Assembly: GCF_900102895.1 (NCBI RefSeq)
Contig: NZ_FNGD01000002.1
Location: forward strand, 1 to 64,000
Source: Arthrobacter sp. ov407
Lineage (GTDB): Bacteria; Actinomycetota; Actinomycetes; Actinomycetales; Micrococcaceae
Direction: 5' to 3'
DNA length: 64,000 bases
Below are positions 50,402 to 59,741 of the stretch, one piece after another (position 1 is the stretch's first letter; every line of letters starts with the position of its first letter). Both the position numbers and the translations under genes were made by a program. The notes beneath the pieces were generated by a model, which saw only the letters and a list, made by a program, of their open reading frames with translations, was not told the origin of the DNA and did not search any database.

Positions 50402-50560
50402 TCAGGACGCCGGCAGGGTCAGGAGGTAGGCGGCCAGCAGCGACATGCCGGCCAGGATGTAGAAAACGATCTGCACCCAGCGCGGACTTTTCTGCTGCCG
50501 GAAGGAGATCGCGCCGCCAACCAGCAGGCCGGCGACGCCCATGAGTACCAGGGACCACAT
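50402..50560 (-). CDS. Small membrane protein (52 aa) between hisH and priA
   Basis: Reading the minus strand gives MWSLVLMGVAGLLVGGAISF as the first helix and a second hydrophobic stretch, VQIVFYILAGMSLLAAYLL, joined by a basic RQQKSPR loop: a two-helix hairpin membrane protein. The ATG begins immediately after the hisH stop (TAG at 50561-50563, ATG at 50560), with no bases between, so translation is coupled. A frame on the same strand at 50370-50558 is the shadow and lacks these helices. Function unknown. Confidence 0.82.
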   Translation of the reverse strand: MWSLVLMGVAGLLVGGAISFRQQKSPRWVQIVFYILAGMSLLAAYLLTLPAS

Positions 50561-51310
50561 CTAGGCGGTCCCTTCCGGGGCTGCGGTTTGTTCAGGGGAA
50601 GCGGGGCGCAGGCCTTGGACCCAATTGCGCAGCAGCCGGGCGCCGGCGTCGCCGGACTTCTCCGGGTGGAACTGGGTGGCGCACAGCGGGCCGTTTTCCA
50701 CAGCCGCGATGAACGGGGCGCCGTGGTCCGACCAGGTCACCAGCGGCGCCGCCATCCGCGGCTGGATGACGTCGAAGTCCCAGTGCTGGACACCGTAGGA
50801 GTGCACGAAGTAGAAGCGCTCGCCCTCGACCCCGGCGAACAGTTTGGACCCTTCCGGGACGGAGACGGTGTTCCAGCCCATGTGGGGCACGACGTCGGCG
50901 GGCAACAGCTCCACCTTGCCAGGCCACTCCCCCATGCCCTCGGCTTCCGTGCCGTGTTCGACGCCGGCTTCGAACAGCACCTGCAGGCCGACGCAGATGG
51001 CCAGCACGGGGCGGCCCCCGGCGACACGGCGGCCGATCATCCGGATGGCGTCAACGGCTTTGAGCTCGCGCATGACGGTTTCGAAGGCGCCGACACCGGG
51101 GACGACAAGGCCGTCGGCGTTGAGGACGTCTGCGGGCTTGGAGCTGAGGATGACCTCGGCGCCGGCCCGCTCCAGCGCGCGCACAGCGGACCGGACATTC
51201 CCGGAGCCATAGTCCAGCACCGTAACGGTGGGCTTTCCCTCCGGGGACACCGGCTTGGTCGCGGCGGCGGGGTCGATGATGGCCCCGTCGCGGAGCAGCG
51301 GGCCGGTCAC
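50561..51310 (-). CDS. hisH: Imidazole glycerol phosphate synthase, glutaminase subunit HisH
   Basis: Class I glutamine amidotransferase that feeds ammonia to HisF. The 249-aa protein has [11 protein letters not shown], the oxyanion-hole PGVGAF, the catalytic Cys106 (AICVGLQ) and the His/Glu pair in [11 protein letters not shown]. The first ~28 residues are an extension not present in most HisH; the GTG that adds it overlaps the hisB stop (GTGA), which supports its use. HisF is outside the window. Confidence 0.95.
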   Translation of the reverse strand: MTGPLLRDGAIIDPAAATKPVSPEGKPTVTVLDYGSGNVRSAVRALERAGAEVILSSKPADVLNADGLVVPGVGAFETVMRELKAVDAIRMIGRRVAGGRPVLAICVGLQVLFEAGVEHGTEAEGMGEWPGKVELLPADVVPHMGWNTVSVPEGSKLFAGVEGERFYFVHSYGVQHWDFDVIQPRMAAPLVTWSDHGAPFIAAVENGPLCATQFHPEKSGDAGARLLRNWVQGLRPASPEQTAAPEGTA

Positions 51311-51930
51311 AAGGCACCCTTTGTGGACGGGATGCCCTCGACGCGGGGATCCGGTTCAACGGCTGCGCGCAGTGCCCGGGCAAAGGCCTTGAACTGGGCC
51401 TCGACGATGTGGTGCGGGTCGCGCCCGGCCGTGACGTTCATGTGCAGGCAAATCCCGGCGTGCAGCGTGATCGTCTCAAAGACGTGGCGGGTCAGGGAGC
51501 CCGTGAAGTGGCCGCCGATCAGGTGGTATTCCTGGCCTGCCGGCTCACCGGCGTGGACCAGGTAGGGACGGCCGGAGACGTCTACGACGGCTTGCGCGAG
51601 GGCCTCATCCAGGGGCACGGTCGCCTCGCCAAAACGGCGAATCCCGGCCTTGTTGCCCAGCGCGGTCCGCAGGACCTCGCCGAAGGTAATGGCCACGTCC
51701 TCGACGGTGTGGTGCACATCGATGTGGGTGTCGCCGGTGGCCTTGACGGTCATGTCAATCAAGGAGTGCTTGCTGAGGGCCGTCAGCATGTGGTCGTAGA
51801 ACGGGACCGACGTGCTGATGTCTGAGACGCCGGTGCCGTCCAGGTTGATCTCGACCAGGACCGAGGACTCACTGGTGGTCCGTTCCATGCGTGCGGTCCG
51901 GCCCTCGGTGGTGGATCCCGTGTTGCTCAT
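51307..51930 (-). CDS. hisB: Imidazoleglycerol-phosphate dehydratase
   Basis: Dehydrates IGP in histidine synthesis. The 207-aa stand-alone enzyme has the manganese-binding clusters [11 protein letters not shown] and [18 protein letters not shown]. The ATG at 51930 has AAAGGAC nine bases upstream. The gap to hisC is 70 nt. Confidence 0.96.
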   Translation of the reverse strand: MSNTGSTTEGRTARMERTTSESSVLVEINLDGTGVSDISTSVPFYDHMLTALSKHSLIDMTVKATGDTHIDVHHTVEDVAITFGEVLRTALGNKAGIRRFGEATVPLDEALAQAVVDVSGRPYLVHAGEPAGQEYHLIGGHFTGSLTRHVFETITLHAGICLHMNVTAGRDPHHIVEAQFKAFARALRAAVEPDPRVEGIPSTKGAL

Positions 51931-52000
51931 GTAGATGTGTCCTTTGGAAGAAGGCAGGGTGCTGGGCAGTCTGGCGGGGCGCTCGGGCTCCCCACCAAGT

Positions 52001-53119
52001 CTAGGCCTGCGGCTTTGCGGAGCCGTTCAGGATGCGTTCAAGGGCCTCAAGGAAGGCTGTGGTTTCTGTCTCAGTGCCGGCGGTCACGCGAAGGTGCCCC
52101 GGAATGCCGACGTCGCGGATGAGGACACCGGCATCCAGCATGCCCTGCCAGACTTCGTGGGGGTTCTCCAGGCCGCCGAAGAACACGTAGTTGGAATCGG
52201 AGGCGGCCGGCTTCAGGCCCAGCCGCGTCAGTTCCGACACGATCCGGTCGCGCTGGCGCTTGATGTCCTCAACGTCCGCCATGAGCGCTCCCCGGTGGCG
52301 CAGGGCAGCCAGAGCCGCGGCCTGGGTGATGGCGGAGAGGTGGTACGGGAGACGGACCAGGCGCAGGGCGTCAGCAACCTCCGGGGCCGCGGCCATGTAG
52401 CCGAGCCGCGCACCGGCGAGGGCGAAGGCCTTGCTCATGGTGCGCGAGACGATGAGCCGCTCCCGGCCAGGCAGCAATGTGAGGGCACTGGGCGTGCCGT
52501 CGTGGGCGAACTCGTGATAGGCCTCGTCAACGATCACGATGGTTTGACTGGCCTCGCCGGCGTCATAGACGGCCTCGACGACATCGAGCCCCAGCCCCGT
52601 GCCCGTGGGGTTGTTCGGGGAGCACAGGAAAACGATGTTGGGCTGAAGCTCGCGGACCTGCCGGGCCGCCGATTCCGCGCTGAGCCCATAGTCTGCCGCG
52701 CGGGCACCCACGATGTACTCCGTATCCGTGCCAGAGGCCAGCAGCGGGTACATCGAATACGTGGGAGGGAACCCGAGGGCCGTCCGGCCCGGGCCGCCGA
52801 ATGCCTGCAGGACTTGCTGAAGGACTTCGTTGGAGCCGTTCGCGGCCCAAATATTCTCCGCTTCCAGGCCGTGGCCAAGGTATTCGGCGAGTGCTTCGCG
52901 CAATTCGGTGAACTCGCGGTCAGGATAGCGGTTCAGCCCGGCAGCGGCTGCGCTGACGGCTTCGGTGATCGCCGCGCGGACATCGGCCGGTACGCCATGG
53001 GTGTTCTCGTTGACGTTGAGCAGGATGGGGACGTCCAGCTGCGGCGCGCCATATGGACGCAGGCCGCGCAGATTGGTCCGGAGGGGCAGTCGGTTGAGGC
53101 GCTCAAGCTGGTCAGTCAC
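52001..53119 (-). CDS. hisC: Histidinol-phosphate aminotransferase
   Basis: PLP class I/II aminotransferase making histidinol phosphate from imidazoleacetol phosphate and glutamate. The 372-aa protein shows [12 protein letters not shown], the [11 protein letters not shown]sp pair and the lysine of [20 protein letters not shown] start, no ribosome-binding site found, and TAAACT six bases upstream, so it may be leaderless. First gene of the his cluster; 68 nt after the LysM gene. Confidence 0.95.
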   Translation of the reverse strand: MTDQLERLNRLPLRTNLRGLRPYGAPQLDVPILLNVNENTHGVPADVRAAITEAVSAAAAGLNRYPDREFTELREALAEYLGHGLEAENIWAANGSNEVLQQVLQAFGGPGRTALGFPPTYSMYPLLASGTDTEYIVGARAADYGLSAESAARQVRELQPNIVFLCSPNNPTGTGLGLDVVEAVYDAGEASQTIVIVDEAYHEFAHDGTPSALTLLPGRERLIVSRTMSKAFALAGARLGYMAAAPEVADALRLVRLPYHLSAITQAAALAALRHRGALMADVEDIKRQRDRIVSELTRLGLKPAASDSNYVFFGGLENPHEVWQGMLDAGVLIRDVGIPGHLRVTAGTETETTAFLEALERILNGSAKPQA

Positions 53120-53187
53120 TTGACCAGTTTAAGTGGTAGCGGGACGGGCGCTGAAACTGTGACGCCTGCGACTGCGCTTGACGGATG

Positions 53188-53625
53188 TTACTTGGACGGG
53201 ACGAACAGCTGCTGGCCCGGCATCACAGGCGCGGCGTCCAGATTGTTCAGCTGCACGATATCGGCCACAACATCGCGGGGATCGCGCTCCGGAGCCACGG
53301 ACCCTGCAATGGCCCAGAGGGACTCCCCCTGCTGCACTGTGACGGAAACCGTCGGCGTCAGCGAGAGCTGGTCCGCGGAATCCGCCGCTTTCGCGGGAGC
53401 GTTGAGGAATCCGCTGAACGACAGGATGAACGCCGCCAGCAGGATCAGCGGGACACCGAAGAAGACGAAGCGTCCGCGCCTGGTGAGCCGCAGCGGTGCC
53501 TGCTTCGCCCGCCCGCCGGAACCCGCTGCCGTCATCCCTTGCGGTGCCGGCGACATCGGGGAACTGCGGTGGTGATTCGTGACGCCTAGAACAAAATTGC
53601 CGTGAAACGCGCTTGAAGCTGACAT
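53188..53625 (-). CDS. LysM-domain membrane protein, DivS/ChiZ-like SOS division inhibitor candidate
   Basis: A 145-aa protein with a cytoplasmic basic N-terminus, one membrane helix (FVFFGVPLILLAAFILSF, ~53-71) and an extracytoplasmic LysM domain (VTVQQGESLWAIAGSVAPE...PGQQLFVPS). It is divergent from lexA, as are Rv2719c (ChiZ) in mycobacteria and divS in corynebacteria, which inhibit division during the SOS response. SOS boxes in the shared region support that role. The ATG at 53625 has a strong AGGAGG upstream. Confidence 0.83.
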   Translation of the reverse strand: MSASSAFHGNFVLGVTNHHRSSPMSPAPQGMTAAGSGGRAKQAPLRLTRRGRFVFFGVPLILLAAFILSFSGFLNAPAKAADSADQLSLTPTVSVTVQQGESLWAIAGSVAPERDPRDVVADIVQLNNLDAAPVMPGQQLFVPSK

Positions 53626-53742
53626 GAACTGAGCCCTCCTGGACCATACGGTGCCGCCCGGCGTACTTCACGTACTCGCCGCCAACCGGCCGAACCTTCG
53701 AACATAGAACCGAATACCGGATCCGAAGCGTGAACCGCGAAA

Positions 53743-53825
53743 TCGAACACATATTCGAACCTTGCTTGTTCTGTTTTAGCACTTACTAACGAACGATGTC
53801 GAGACTCGCTAGAACAAATGTTTGA
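53743..53825. promoter_or_regulatory. Two SOS (LexA) boxes between the LysM gene and lexA
   Basis: TCGAACACATATTCGA at 53743-53758 and TAGAACAAATGTTTGA at 53810-53825 match TCGAAC-N4-GTTCGA closely (10 of 12 for the second). A weaker half-site, TCGAACATAGAACCGA, lies at 53698. The first sits nearer the LysM gene, the second nearer lexA, so LexA probably controls both genes. A perfect 8-bp inverted repeat ATGAACTC/GAGTTCAT at 53871-53893 in the lexA leader is also unexplained. Confidence 0.85.
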
Positions 53826-53939
53826 AAAAGCCGTGCGGCTGGCCTATTTTTGAGGGACAGGACAACCGCGATGAACTCCTTCTGTGAGTTCATTCGTAGT
53901 TGATCAGCAGGGTCTGACATTTCAGGCCGGAAGTTCCCG

Positions 53940-54737
53940 GTGACAGCAGCCACGGCCGCCGGGCGGAACGGAAAGGCGTTGGCGAACATGGCAGCACAAG
54001 CCACCGGCGGCAGGGCCACCTCACGGAGCCCGCAGCCCGCCCGGGCCCCCAAGAGCCTCACCGTCCGGCAAAAGAAAATCCTGGAGACCATCCAGCGGTC
54101 CGTCACCGACAAGGGCTACCCGCCCTCCATGCGCGAGATCGGCGACACTGTCGGTCTCGCCAGCTTGTCGAGCGTGACCCATCAGCTTTCCCAGCTCGAA
54201 AAGCTCGGTTACCTGCGGCGCGATCCGAAGCGCCCGCGGGCCATGGAAGTGCTCATGCCGCTGACCCTGGACGAGGGGACCACGGCTATTTCGGGTGTCG
54301 AGAAGTCCAGCGGCCTCCGGGCCGTCGGCGGTCTGTCAGTGACTGAGCTCGCCAGCGCCACTGACACGGCAATGGTGCCGCTCGTCGGACGCATCGCGGC
54401 CGGCGGGCCCATCCTCGCGGACCAGGTGGTGGAGGATGTCATGCCACTGCCCCGCCAACTCGTGGGCCATGGCGAACTCTTCATGCTCAAGGTGGCCGGC
54501 GACTCGATGATCGACGCCGCCATCTGCGACGGCGACTGGGTGGTTGTCCGCCGCCAGGGTGATGCCGTGAACGGCGACATCGTGGCAGCACTGTTGGACG
54601 ACGAAGCCACGGTCAAGACATTCCGCCAGCGGGACGGCCACACCTGGCTGCTGCCGCAGAACACCCAGTACGAGCCCATCCTCGGCGACCACGCCGTCAT
54701 CATGGGCAAGGTCGTCTCGGTACTGCGCTCCCTTTAG
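53940..54737 (+). CDS. lexA: LexA repressor
   Basis: SOS master repressor and self-cleaving S24 peptidase, 265 aa. The N-terminal winged helix (about 38-102, [17 protein letters not shown]) is followed by the cleavage site A154-G155 in RIAAGGP, the nucleophile Ser189 (VAGDSM) and the lysine Lys226 (EATVKTF). The GTG at 53940 is used here; an ATG at 53988 with GGAAAGG upstream is a possible alternative that would shorten the low-complexity tail. Two SOS boxes lie upstream (autoregulation). Confidence 0.96.
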   Translation: MTAATAAGRNGKALANMAAQATGGRATSRSPQPARAPKSLTVRQKKILETIQRSVTDKGYPPSMREIGDTVGLASLSSVTHQLSQLEKLGYLRRDPKRPRAMEVLMPLTLDEGTTAISGVEKSSGLRAVGGLSVTELASATDTAMVPLVGRIAAGGPILADQVVEDVMPLPRQLVGHGELFMLKVAGDSMIDAAICDGDWVVVRRQGDAVNGDIVAALLDDEATVKTFRQRDGHTWLLPQNTQYEPILGDHAVIMGKVVSVLRSL

Positions 54738-54764
54738 CCACCCCGGGCCACGCCATGACCTAGT

Positions 54765-54803
54765 GGCCACCCCACGGCCGATTTCCGGCGCGGGGTGGCG
54801 GCC
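54765..54803. terminator. Putative bidirectional hairpin between lexA and dinG
   Basis: GGCCACCCC (54765-54773) pairs with GGGGTGGCGGCC (54792-54803) with a 3-base insertion, enclosing GCCG/CGGC. It lies between the convergent lexA and DinG-like genes. The tail is not T-rich, so the call is tentative. Confidence 0.5.
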
Positions 54804-54813
54804 AGCCTGCGAT

Positions 54814-56955
54814 CTATTCTTTCGCAGAGTCCTTCGCCAGGCGCTCCAGGGCAGCCAGGGCTATCGACGCATCGGTGGTGGGCCAGAACGGCGGAAGCGC
54901 GGCACGGAGGAATCCGCCATAGCGCTCCGTCGACAGCCGCGAGTCCAGCACCGCCACCACGCCCTTGTCCGACGTCGAGCGGATCAGCCGCCCGGCGCCC
55001 TGCGCGAGCCGAATCGCGGCATGCGTCGCCGACACAGACATGAAGCCATTGCCGCCGGCCTGGGCCACGGCCCGGGAGCGTGCCGTCATCAGCGGATCAT
55101 CCGGCCGCGGGAAGGGAATCCGGTCAATGACCACCAGCCGGCAGGACACCCCAGGAACGTCGACGCCCTGCCAGAGGGACATCGTGCCGAACAGACACGT
55201 GTCCGGCTCGTCGGCAAACTGCCGCACGAGCGCCGTCATGGTCGACTCGCCCTGGCACAGGATGCTGAGGCCCAGCCGGGGCCGCATGGCCTCGGCTGCT
55301 TCCTCGGCCGCGCGCCGCGAGGAAAACAGGCACAAGGCGCCGCCGCCGGAAGCACGGATCAGCTTCTCGAGTTCATCCAGGGCCTCGGGGGAAGTCCCGC
55401 GGCCGGGTTTGGGCAGGTGCCGGGCGACATAGAGGATGCCCTGCTTCGGATAGTCGAACGGGGACCCGACGTCGACGCCGGTCCAGCTCGGCGCGCCATT
55501 GCCAACGAGGCCCAGACCGCCGGCCGCAGGCTCGAAGGCAGCGCCGATGGCCAACGTGGCCGAGGTCAGAATGACGGTGTGGTCCGCGAACAAACCCTCG
55601 CGCAAACGCCCCGCGACACTCAACGGCGCAACATTGATCAAGGCCGGCGCGCTCTCGTCCGGCTGGGAGTACCCCTGCGCCGGGTCGAAGCTGCTGTTGC
55701 GGGAGAACCACACTACTTCGCGGTTTTCGCGTGCGGCCAGGAGTCGTTCACAGAGTTCCAGAATGACCATCAGGCGTGACCGGGCCAGCTGGCGTCCGCC
55801 GTCGGCCGACACGGAGCTGTCGCCCTTCGAATCGGACAGGGCGGCTCGGCACGCGTCGCGTAGCTGGTCGATGCAGTCCAGCTGCTCGGTATTCAGGCCG
55901 TTGGGCATCAAACCGCTGGGGACGCCGTCGATGGCCAGCTCCAGGTGGGCGGCGGCATTGTTCAGCGCGTCCACGGTGATGCCCGTGTGCTTCCGGGCCC
56001 CGGACGCGGCGGCGTGCACCATAGCCACGGAGAGCTGGCCGGAGACCGCGCCGGTGACACGGTCCTGGAGTTCGTGCGCCTCGTCCACCACCACGACGTC
56101 GTACTCGGGCAGCACCGCCAGGCCTTCGAAGGCGCTGACGGCGAGCATGGCGTGGTTGGTGACCACGACGTCGGCATCGGCGGCGTTCTGCCGTGCCAGC
56201 TCGCTGAAGCATTCGGCCGCGAGCGGGCACTTCTGCGCGCCGAGGCACTCCATGGAGGTGACCGAGACCTGGCGCCAGGCCCGGTCCGTGACGCCGGGCA
56301 TGAGCTCGTCGCGGTCCCCCGTCGCCGTCTCCTCGGCCCATTCGCGCAGGCGGACGACTTCCTTGCCCAGCTGGGAGGACGGCCCGCCAAGTGCGGCGGC
56401 GAAATGCGGCACACTCGTGTCCTCACCGAGGGAAAACAGCTGTCCCTCGGAGGGCTCTTCGGACGGGAAACCGCCCTCGAGTTTGTGCCGGCAGACGTAG
56501 TTGGACCGGCCCTTCACCAGGGCGACCTTGACGGGCCGTTCCAGGGCAGGGGTGATGGTCTTGAGCAGCCTGGGCAGATCCCGGCCCACAATCTGCGTCT
56601 GCAGCGCCAGCGTAGCGGTGGAGACCAGTGTGGGCTTGTTGCTGGTCAGCGAATGGGCGATCAGCGGAATCAGGTAAGCCAGTGATTTGCCGGTGCCGGT
56701 GCCAGCTTGGACCAGCAGGTGGTCGCCGCTGTCTATCGCGCGCGCCACCTGCCGGGCCATTTCGTGCTGGCCATCGCGGCTCTGGCCGCCCATGCCGGAC
56801 ACGGCACGGTCGAGAAGTTTAACCACGAACTCCTCGCCGGCCGCACCCGCAACCAAATCGACGCCGGCGTCGGCCGATTCAACGTCCGCAGGTTCGGCGT
56901 CGGCCGATGCGTCCGCGGGTTCAGCGTCAGCCCTGGTCACCGCAGCCTCAGTCAT
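54814..56955 (-). CDS. dinG: DinG-like XPD-family ATP-dependent DNA helicase
   Basis: A 713-aa SF2 helicase with a GTGTGKS Walker A (residues ~84-90 after an acidic tail) and a DEAH box in VVVDEAHELQD. The iron-sulfur cysteines lie at YVCRHKLEGG and CLGAQKCPLAAEC, before motif II. Late motif VI is QGAGRLIRS. DinG resolves R-loops and fork obstacles and is SOS-linked in E. coli; here it faces lexA but I see no SOS box directly upstream. The N-terminus is a low-complexity Asp/Ala/Glu repeat. The ATG overlaps the hflX stop by eight bases. Confidence 0.93.
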   Translation of the reverse strand: MTEAAVTRADAEPADASADAEPADVESADAGVDLVAGAAGEEFVVKLLDRAVSGMGGQSRDGQHEMARQVARAIDSGDHLLVQAGTGTGKSLAYLIPLIAHSLTSNKPTLVSTATLALQTQIVGRDLPRLLKTITPALERPVKVALVKGRSNYVCRHKLEGGFPSEEPSEGQLFSLGEDTSVPHFAAALGGPSSQLGKEVVRLREWAEETATGDRDELMPGVTDRAWRQVSVTSMECLGAQKCPLAAECFSELARQNAADADVVVTNHAMLAVSAFEGLAVLPEYDVVVVDEAHELQDRVTGAVSGQLSVAMVHAAASGARKHTGITVDALNNAAAHLELAIDGVPSGLMPNGLNTEQLDCIDQLRDACRAALSDSKGDSSVSADGGRQLARSRLMVILELCERLLAARENREVVWFSRNSSFDPAQGYSQPDESAPALINVAPLSVAGRLREGLFADHTVILTSATLAIGAAFEPAAGGLGLVGNGAPSWTGVDVGSPFDYPKQGILYVARHLPKPGRGTSPEALDELEKLIRASGGGALCLFSSRRAAEEAAEAMRPRLGLSILCQGESTMTALVRQFADEPDTCLFGTMSLWQGVDVPGVSCRLVVIDRIPFPRPDDPLMTARSRAVAQAGGNGFMSVSATHAAIRLAQGAGRLIRSTSDKGVVAVLDSRLSTERYGGFLRAALPPFWPTTDASIALAALERLAKDSAKE

Positions 56956-58552
56956 TGCTGATGAAGGGATCCAGTTCAGCGGCGAGTCCTTCGCGCACCA
57001 TCACCACGGCACGGGTCCCGGTTTCCTCGTGGTCGAGGCTGAGGATCTCGGCGTCGGTCTCGTGGAGCTTGCTGAGCAGGTCCCCGCGGTTGTACGGGAT
57101 GAGCAGCTCAAGCTTCACGCTGGGCCGCGGAATGCCCTCGCTGATGGCCTTGAGCAGCTCCGGAATGCCTTCACCGGTGCGGGCCGAGACCACCACGTGG
57201 CGCGGCTCGCGCTGCTTGAGCCTCTCCACCACGAACGGGTCCGCGGCGTCGGCCTTGTTCAGGACAATGATTTCCGGAACCTTGCGCGCGTCGACTTCAC
57301 TGAAGACCGTCCGGACAGCGGCGATCTGGCCTTCCGGATCCGGGTGCGAGACGTCCACGACGTGCAGGATCAGGTCCGAGTCGGCCACCTCTTCCAGCGT
57401 GGAGCGGAATGCTTCCACGAGCTGGGTGGGCAGGGACCGGACAAACCCCACGGTGTCCGCCAGGGTGTACCCCAGCCCGTCAGCGGTTTCGGCCTTGCGG
57501 ACGGTCGGATCCAGGGTGGCGAACAGGGCGTTTTCCACCAGGACCCCGGCGTCGGTCAGCCGGTTCAACAGCGAGGACTTCCCGGCGTTGGTGTACCCGG
57601 CGATCGCTACCGAGGGCACGGCATTACGACGGCGGTTAGCCCGCTTCGTTTCCCGGGCGGGCTTCATGGCGGCGATTTCCCGGCGCAGCTTGGCCATCCG
57701 GGTGCGGATCCGGCGGCGGTCCAGTTCGATCTTGGTTTCACCGGGACCACGCGAACCCATGCCGGCGCCGGCGCCGCCCACCTGGCCGCCGGCCTGGCGG
57801 GACATCGACTCGCCCCAGCCACGCAGGCGCGGCAGCAGGTATTCCAGCTGGGCCAGTTCCACCTGCGCCTTGCCTTCGCGGCTCTTTGCGTGCTGCGCGA
57901 AGATGTCCAGGATCAGCGCCGTGCGGTCAATGACCTTGACCTTGACGATGTCCTCCAGGCCGCGCCGCTGGGACGGGGCCAATTCGGCGTCGACCACTAC
58001 GGTGTCGGCGCCGGTGGACATCACGATGGCCTTCAGTTCCTGCGCCTTGCCGGAGCCGAGGAAGGTTCCGGGATCGGGCTTGGCCCGCCGCTGGACGAGC
58101 CCGTCGAGGACCTCGGAGCCGGCTGTCTCGGCGAGGGCCGCAAGTTCGCGCAGGGAGTTTTCGGCATCCGCGAGGGTGCCTTCGGTCCAGAGTCCGGCCA
58201 GGACGACGCGCTCAAGGCGCAGCTGCCGGTATTCGACCTCGGTGACGTCTTCGAGTTCGGTGGACAGGCCCGCCTTGCGGCGCAGCGCGTGGCGTTCCTC
58301 AAGATCCTGCTGGTCGCCGTCGAAGTTGGTGTACACCTCGTCCAGGCGGGAGATGGCCTGTGCCTTGCCGAGCACCGACGTCGGGCCGCTGGTACTCGCA
58401 CCGGCGCCTCCGTTGGCTCCGGAGCCGCCGCCACGGCCTGCGCCTGGGGCGGGGGTGTCCTTGGACAGGATCCGGTCGATTACAGCCTGGATCTCCTCAG
58501 GACTCATGTCCTGGGCGGCTGAATCGGGTCCGGTGTTGGGGTGGCTGGTCAT
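56948..58552 (-). CDS. hflX: GTPase HflX
   Basis: Ribosome-splitting GTPase that rescues stalled or heat-damaged ribosomes. The 534-aa protein has a long polar N-terminal region (1-65). The HflX domain follows (VVDAELAPSQRRGLEDIV, LPRLRGWGESMSRQAGG), then the glycine-rich GAGAGMGSRGPGETKIELDRRRI linker and the G domain with GYTNAGKSS (G1), DTVGFV (G3) and NKAD (G4). The ATG at 58552 has AAAGGAGACC upstream; the frame continuing to 58951 crosses a non-coding repeat. Some actinobacterial HflX act in antibiotic tolerance. It ends overlapping dinG. Confidence 0.94.
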   Translation of the reverse strand: MTSHPNTGPDSAAQDMSPEEIQAVIDRILSKDTPAPGAGRGGGSGANGGAGASTSGPTSVLGKAQAISRLDEVYTNFDGDQQDLEERHALRRKAGLSTELEDVTEVEYRQLRLERVVLAGLWTEGTLADAENSLRELAALAETAGSEVLDGLVQRRAKPDPGTFLGSGKAQELKAIVMSTGADTVVVDAELAPSQRRGLEDIVKVKVIDRTALILDIFAQHAKSREGKAQVELAQLEYLLPRLRGWGESMSRQAGGQVGGAGAGMGSRGPGETKIELDRRRIRTRMAKLRREIAAMKPARETKRANRRRNAVPSVAIAGYTNAGKSSLLNRLTDAGVLVENALFATLDPTVRKAETADGLGYTLADTVGFVRSLPTQLVEAFRSTLEEVADSDLILHVVDVSHPDPEGQIAAVRTVFSEVDARKVPEIIVLNKADAADPFVVERLKQREPRHVVVSARTGEGIPELLKAISEGIPRPSVKLELLIPYNRGDLLSKLHETDAEILSLDHEETGTRAVVMVREGLAAELDPFISND

Positions 58553-59126
58553 GGTCTCCTTTAAGGGTTCGGCACTTTCAGAATAGTGCCGATTGTTGCT
58601 CTGTGGGGCGGTATTCGCGCTGGGCTGACGGCGGGGGGTCATACAGGCCTCCTGGAATGCCCGCGGCAACGGTGCCGGGGGCAGGGCTGGCTCCGTCCGG
58701 AGCGGTGGCTGGGTGAGGGTAGAGGCGGCAATTGCGCCTGGCCGTGGGGAACCCTGGCTGTGGGGAACCCCGGTTGTGGGAAACCTTGGCTGTGAGAAAC
58801 ACAGGCTGTTAGATACACAGTGAGGTAGGTGCCGTCCGCCGAGCCCGGCCCGGCAACGCGCCAAGGAGCACGGTGCCAGCAACACAAGGTGTCTGGGAAA
58901 GCGGCTGGATTCCAAGTGATGCGGGCGCCCGCGGGTGAGAAGACTCACCATTGCGATGGCGCGCTCAGCGGAAGGCGTTTACCTGCGTCGCTACGGAGTC
59001 GCTAAAGGACGGGACGGAGCCCGTGCCGACTACTTGGAGATCAAGATCATGTTTTTTAGCCTAGCAGACGCCAACGCTCCTACCCGGTTTCCCATTCGGG
59101 CGGGCCGCCAACTAATCTGGCCCATT
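58553..59126. other. hflX upstream region without an evident gene
   Basis: 574 nt between hflX (minus) and the methyltransferase gene (plus). It holds the 16-nt repeats at 58740-58819 and, further right, a stretch near 58960-59075 that reads like a coding frame on the plus strand but has no family match. Possible starts for the methyltransferase at 58935 or 59050 are considered unlikely. I could not identify promoters with confidence. Confidence 0.5.
58740..58819. repeat. Five 16-nt degenerate tandem repeats upstream of hflX
   Basis: Units at 58740, 58756, 58772, 58788 and 58804 share the pattern GGCTGTGGGGAACCC-like, degenerating rightwards to GGCTGTTAGATACACA. The period is 16, so it is not a coding repeat; unlike CRISPR there are no spacers. 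Confidence 0.8.
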
Positions 59127-59741
59127 ATGGAGTCTGCACACTATTTCAGCGCCCAGCCCGCTGGGCCCTTCACCCGCAAGCCGCTCACCGTGGATCTTGC
59201 CGGTGAAACGCGCCGGCTGCAGACATCTTCAGGGATCTTTAGCCCGGACGGGATCGACAAGGGGACGGCCGTGCTACTCGCCGACGTCCCGGCTCCGGCG
59301 CCGCAGGGCAACCTGCTGGATATCGGCTGCGGCTGGGGACCGATCGCCCTGACCATGGCCCTGCGGGCACCGCACGCCCACGTCTACGCGGTGGACGTGA
59401 ACGAACGCTGCGTGACCCTCACCAACGAAAACGCCGGGCTGTTGGGGCTGACCAACCTGACCGCCAGCACGCCGGACGCCGTGGACCCCGAACTGCGCTT
59501 TGACACCATCTGGTCCAACCCGCCGATCCGGATCGGCAAGGATGAGCTTCACGCCCTCCTGCGCCTGTGGATTCCCAGGCTGGCGTCGGGTGGATCGGCC
59601 TGGCTCGTGGTCCAGAAGAACCTCGGCTCGGATTCGCTGCAGCGCTGGCTGGCGGCGGAGCTCGACTCCAGCTTCAGCGTGACCCGGGAGAGTACGTCGA
59701 AGTCGTTCCGGATCCTTCGGGTCAGGAAAGCGTCCCGCTAG
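59127..59741 (+). CDS. RsmC-like class I SAM-dependent methyltransferase
   Basis: A 204-aa protein beginning MESAHYFSAQPAGPF and containing LLDIGCGWGPIALTMAL (SAM site) and TIWSNPPIRIGKDELHALL (NPP motif of guanine-N2 methyltransferases). It is close to RsmC/RlmG-type rRNA methyltransferases. ATG at 59127, preceded by TAATCT eight bases upstream, so the mRNA may be leaderless; longer in-frame starts have no support. Its 3' end overlaps the dapF 3' end by 20 bases. Confidence 0.88.
   Translation: MESAHYFSAQPAGPFTRKPLTVDLAGETRRLQTSSGIFSPDGIDKGTAVLLADVPAPAPQGNLLDIGCGWGPIALTMALRAPHAHVYAVDVNERCVTLTNENAGLLGLTNLTASTPDAVDPELRFDTIWSNPPIRIGKDELHALLRLWIPRLASGGSAWLVVQKNLGSDSLQRWLAAELDSSFSVTRESTSKSFRILRVRKASR

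Noticed and set aside
50370..50558. 62-codon frame on the minus strand between hisH and priA
   Set aside because: It is out of frame with the 52-aa membrane protein, which has proper helices and start coupling.
58740..58819. Possible CRISPR array
   Set aside because: Units are contiguous, 16 nt long, without spacers, and no cas gene is in the window.
58553..58951. N-terminal extension of HflX
   Set aside because: It crosses the 16-nt repeats, and the ATG at 58552 has a clear ribosome-binding site and the expected family start.
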